The translations under genes were made by a program, and so were the position numbers. A stretch of 6,202 bases of DNA from positions 1 to 6,202 of the forward strand of contig NZ_CAMLFY010000185.1 in NCBI RefSeq assembly GCF_946479415.1. Direction: 5' to 3'. The number at the start of each line of letters is the position of its first letter. Within the stretch, counting starts at the first letter, position 1. Below the pieces are notes generated by a model. The model saw only the letters and a program-made list of their open reading frames with translations, ran no database searches and was not told the DNA's origin. The stretch comes from an uncultured Shinella sp. (lineage in GTDB: Bacteria; Pseudomonadota; Alphaproteobacteria; Rhizobiales; Rhizobiaceae). Below, piece by piece: positions 5,976 to 6,202 of the stretch.

Positions 5976-6202
5976 TCACTTCTCTGCCGAAAGAACTGCG
6001 ACGCCCTCGCCGCGCGAATGACCGACCGTCGTGACGACAGCCGTCTTCGCGGTCGCCGCCATGGCGGTCTCGGCCTTTGCATCAAACGGAGCGACCTTCA
6101 CACCGGCACCAAGGGTGAGCGCGGCGAGCGCGAGACCCAGCGGGAACTGCGCTTCGAGCGCCTGCCCCGTCACGGCGCTGTAGCCGCGCACGGCACTGCC
6201 GG
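5976..6202 (-). CDS. fabF2XL: Beta-ketoacyl-ACP synthase-like protein FabF2XL, C-terminal part only (5' end beyond window)
   Basis: About 75 codons are visible, ending in TGA at 5978-5976, and the frame stays open to the right edge. The segment GYSAVTGQALEAQFPLGLAL aligns by eye with the NKSMIGHTLTAAGAVEAV region of FabF1XL, and TTVGHSRGEGVAVL aligns with the GFGG loop region. Position directly upstream of fabF1XL matches fabF2XL in rhizobial VLCFA clusters. The Lys and second His of the KAS active site and the GFGG loop are not conserved. This suggests a non-condensing or specialised partner of FabF1XL. The fragment is short, so the name rests on synteny as much as on sequence. Confidence 0.75.
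   Translation of the reverse strand, partial: GSAVRGYSAVTGQALEAQFPLGLALAALTLGAGVKVAPFDAKAETAMAATAKTAVVTTVGHSRGEGVAVLSAEK

Noticed and set aside
5966..6085. Forty-codon N-terminal extension of fabF1XL
   Set aside because: It overlaps the fabF2XL coding end, is arginine-rich, and the ATG at 5965 has a good ribosome-binding site and the expected KAS N-terminus.
1..6202. tRNA or rRNA genes, CRISPR arrays, insertion sequences, attachment sites
   Set aside because: No cloverleaf, direct-repeat array, transposase or terminal inverted repeats were seen on reading either strand.

Overview
This window comes from a GC-rich alphaproteobacterium, most likely a member of the Rhizobiaceae (Rhizobium, Agrobacterium, Ensifer, Shinella or a relative). 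Two things point there. One is a rhizobial-type cbb3 oxidase catalytic subunit (FixN/CcoN) with a FixK/FNR-type box upstream. The other is the right-hand gene order, which matches the rhizobial cluster that makes the C28 very-long-chain fatty acid (VLCFA) of lipid A and attaches it. Species cannot be assigned from the sequence alone.

Left part (1-2458) looks like an oxygen or redox module. On the minus strand, running off the left edge, is the first ~351 codons of fixN/ccoN. A 208-bp divergent gap (1054-1261) holds an 18-bp dyad containing TTGACATGGATCAA, a textbook FixK/FNR box. On the plus strand follows a 160-residue single-domain hemerythrin-like protein with a full set of predicted iron ligands. 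Converging on it, with only 3 nt between stop codons, is a minus-strand gene for a 236-residue PAS protein with no output domain, which starts at TTG.

Middle (2459-2696) is an AT-rich 238-bp gap. It separates the PAS gene from the next operon and contains a candidate minus-strand promoter and a small dyad.

Right part (2697-6202) is one tight minus-strand operon. In transcription order it reads fabF2XL (only the C-terminus is in the window), fabF1XL, a medium-chain dehydrogenase/reductase (adhXL), and lpxXL. Gaps are 4-13 nt. By comparison with rhizobia, acpXL and fabZXL should lie just beyond the right edge. Together these genes would extend an acyl chain on the dedicated carrier AcpXL and then transfer it to lipid A at the inner membrane.

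The most interesting points are these. The C-terminal part of FabF2XL lacks the KAS Lys/His motif and the GFGG loop that its neighbour FabF1XL keeps, which suggests a KS/chain-length-factor-like pair. The MDR enzyme keeps a structural zinc site but not the usual catalytic zinc ligands, as expected of an MDR-type enoyl reductase. Finally, a FixK box lies between fixN and a hemerythrin, next to an orphan PAS protein.
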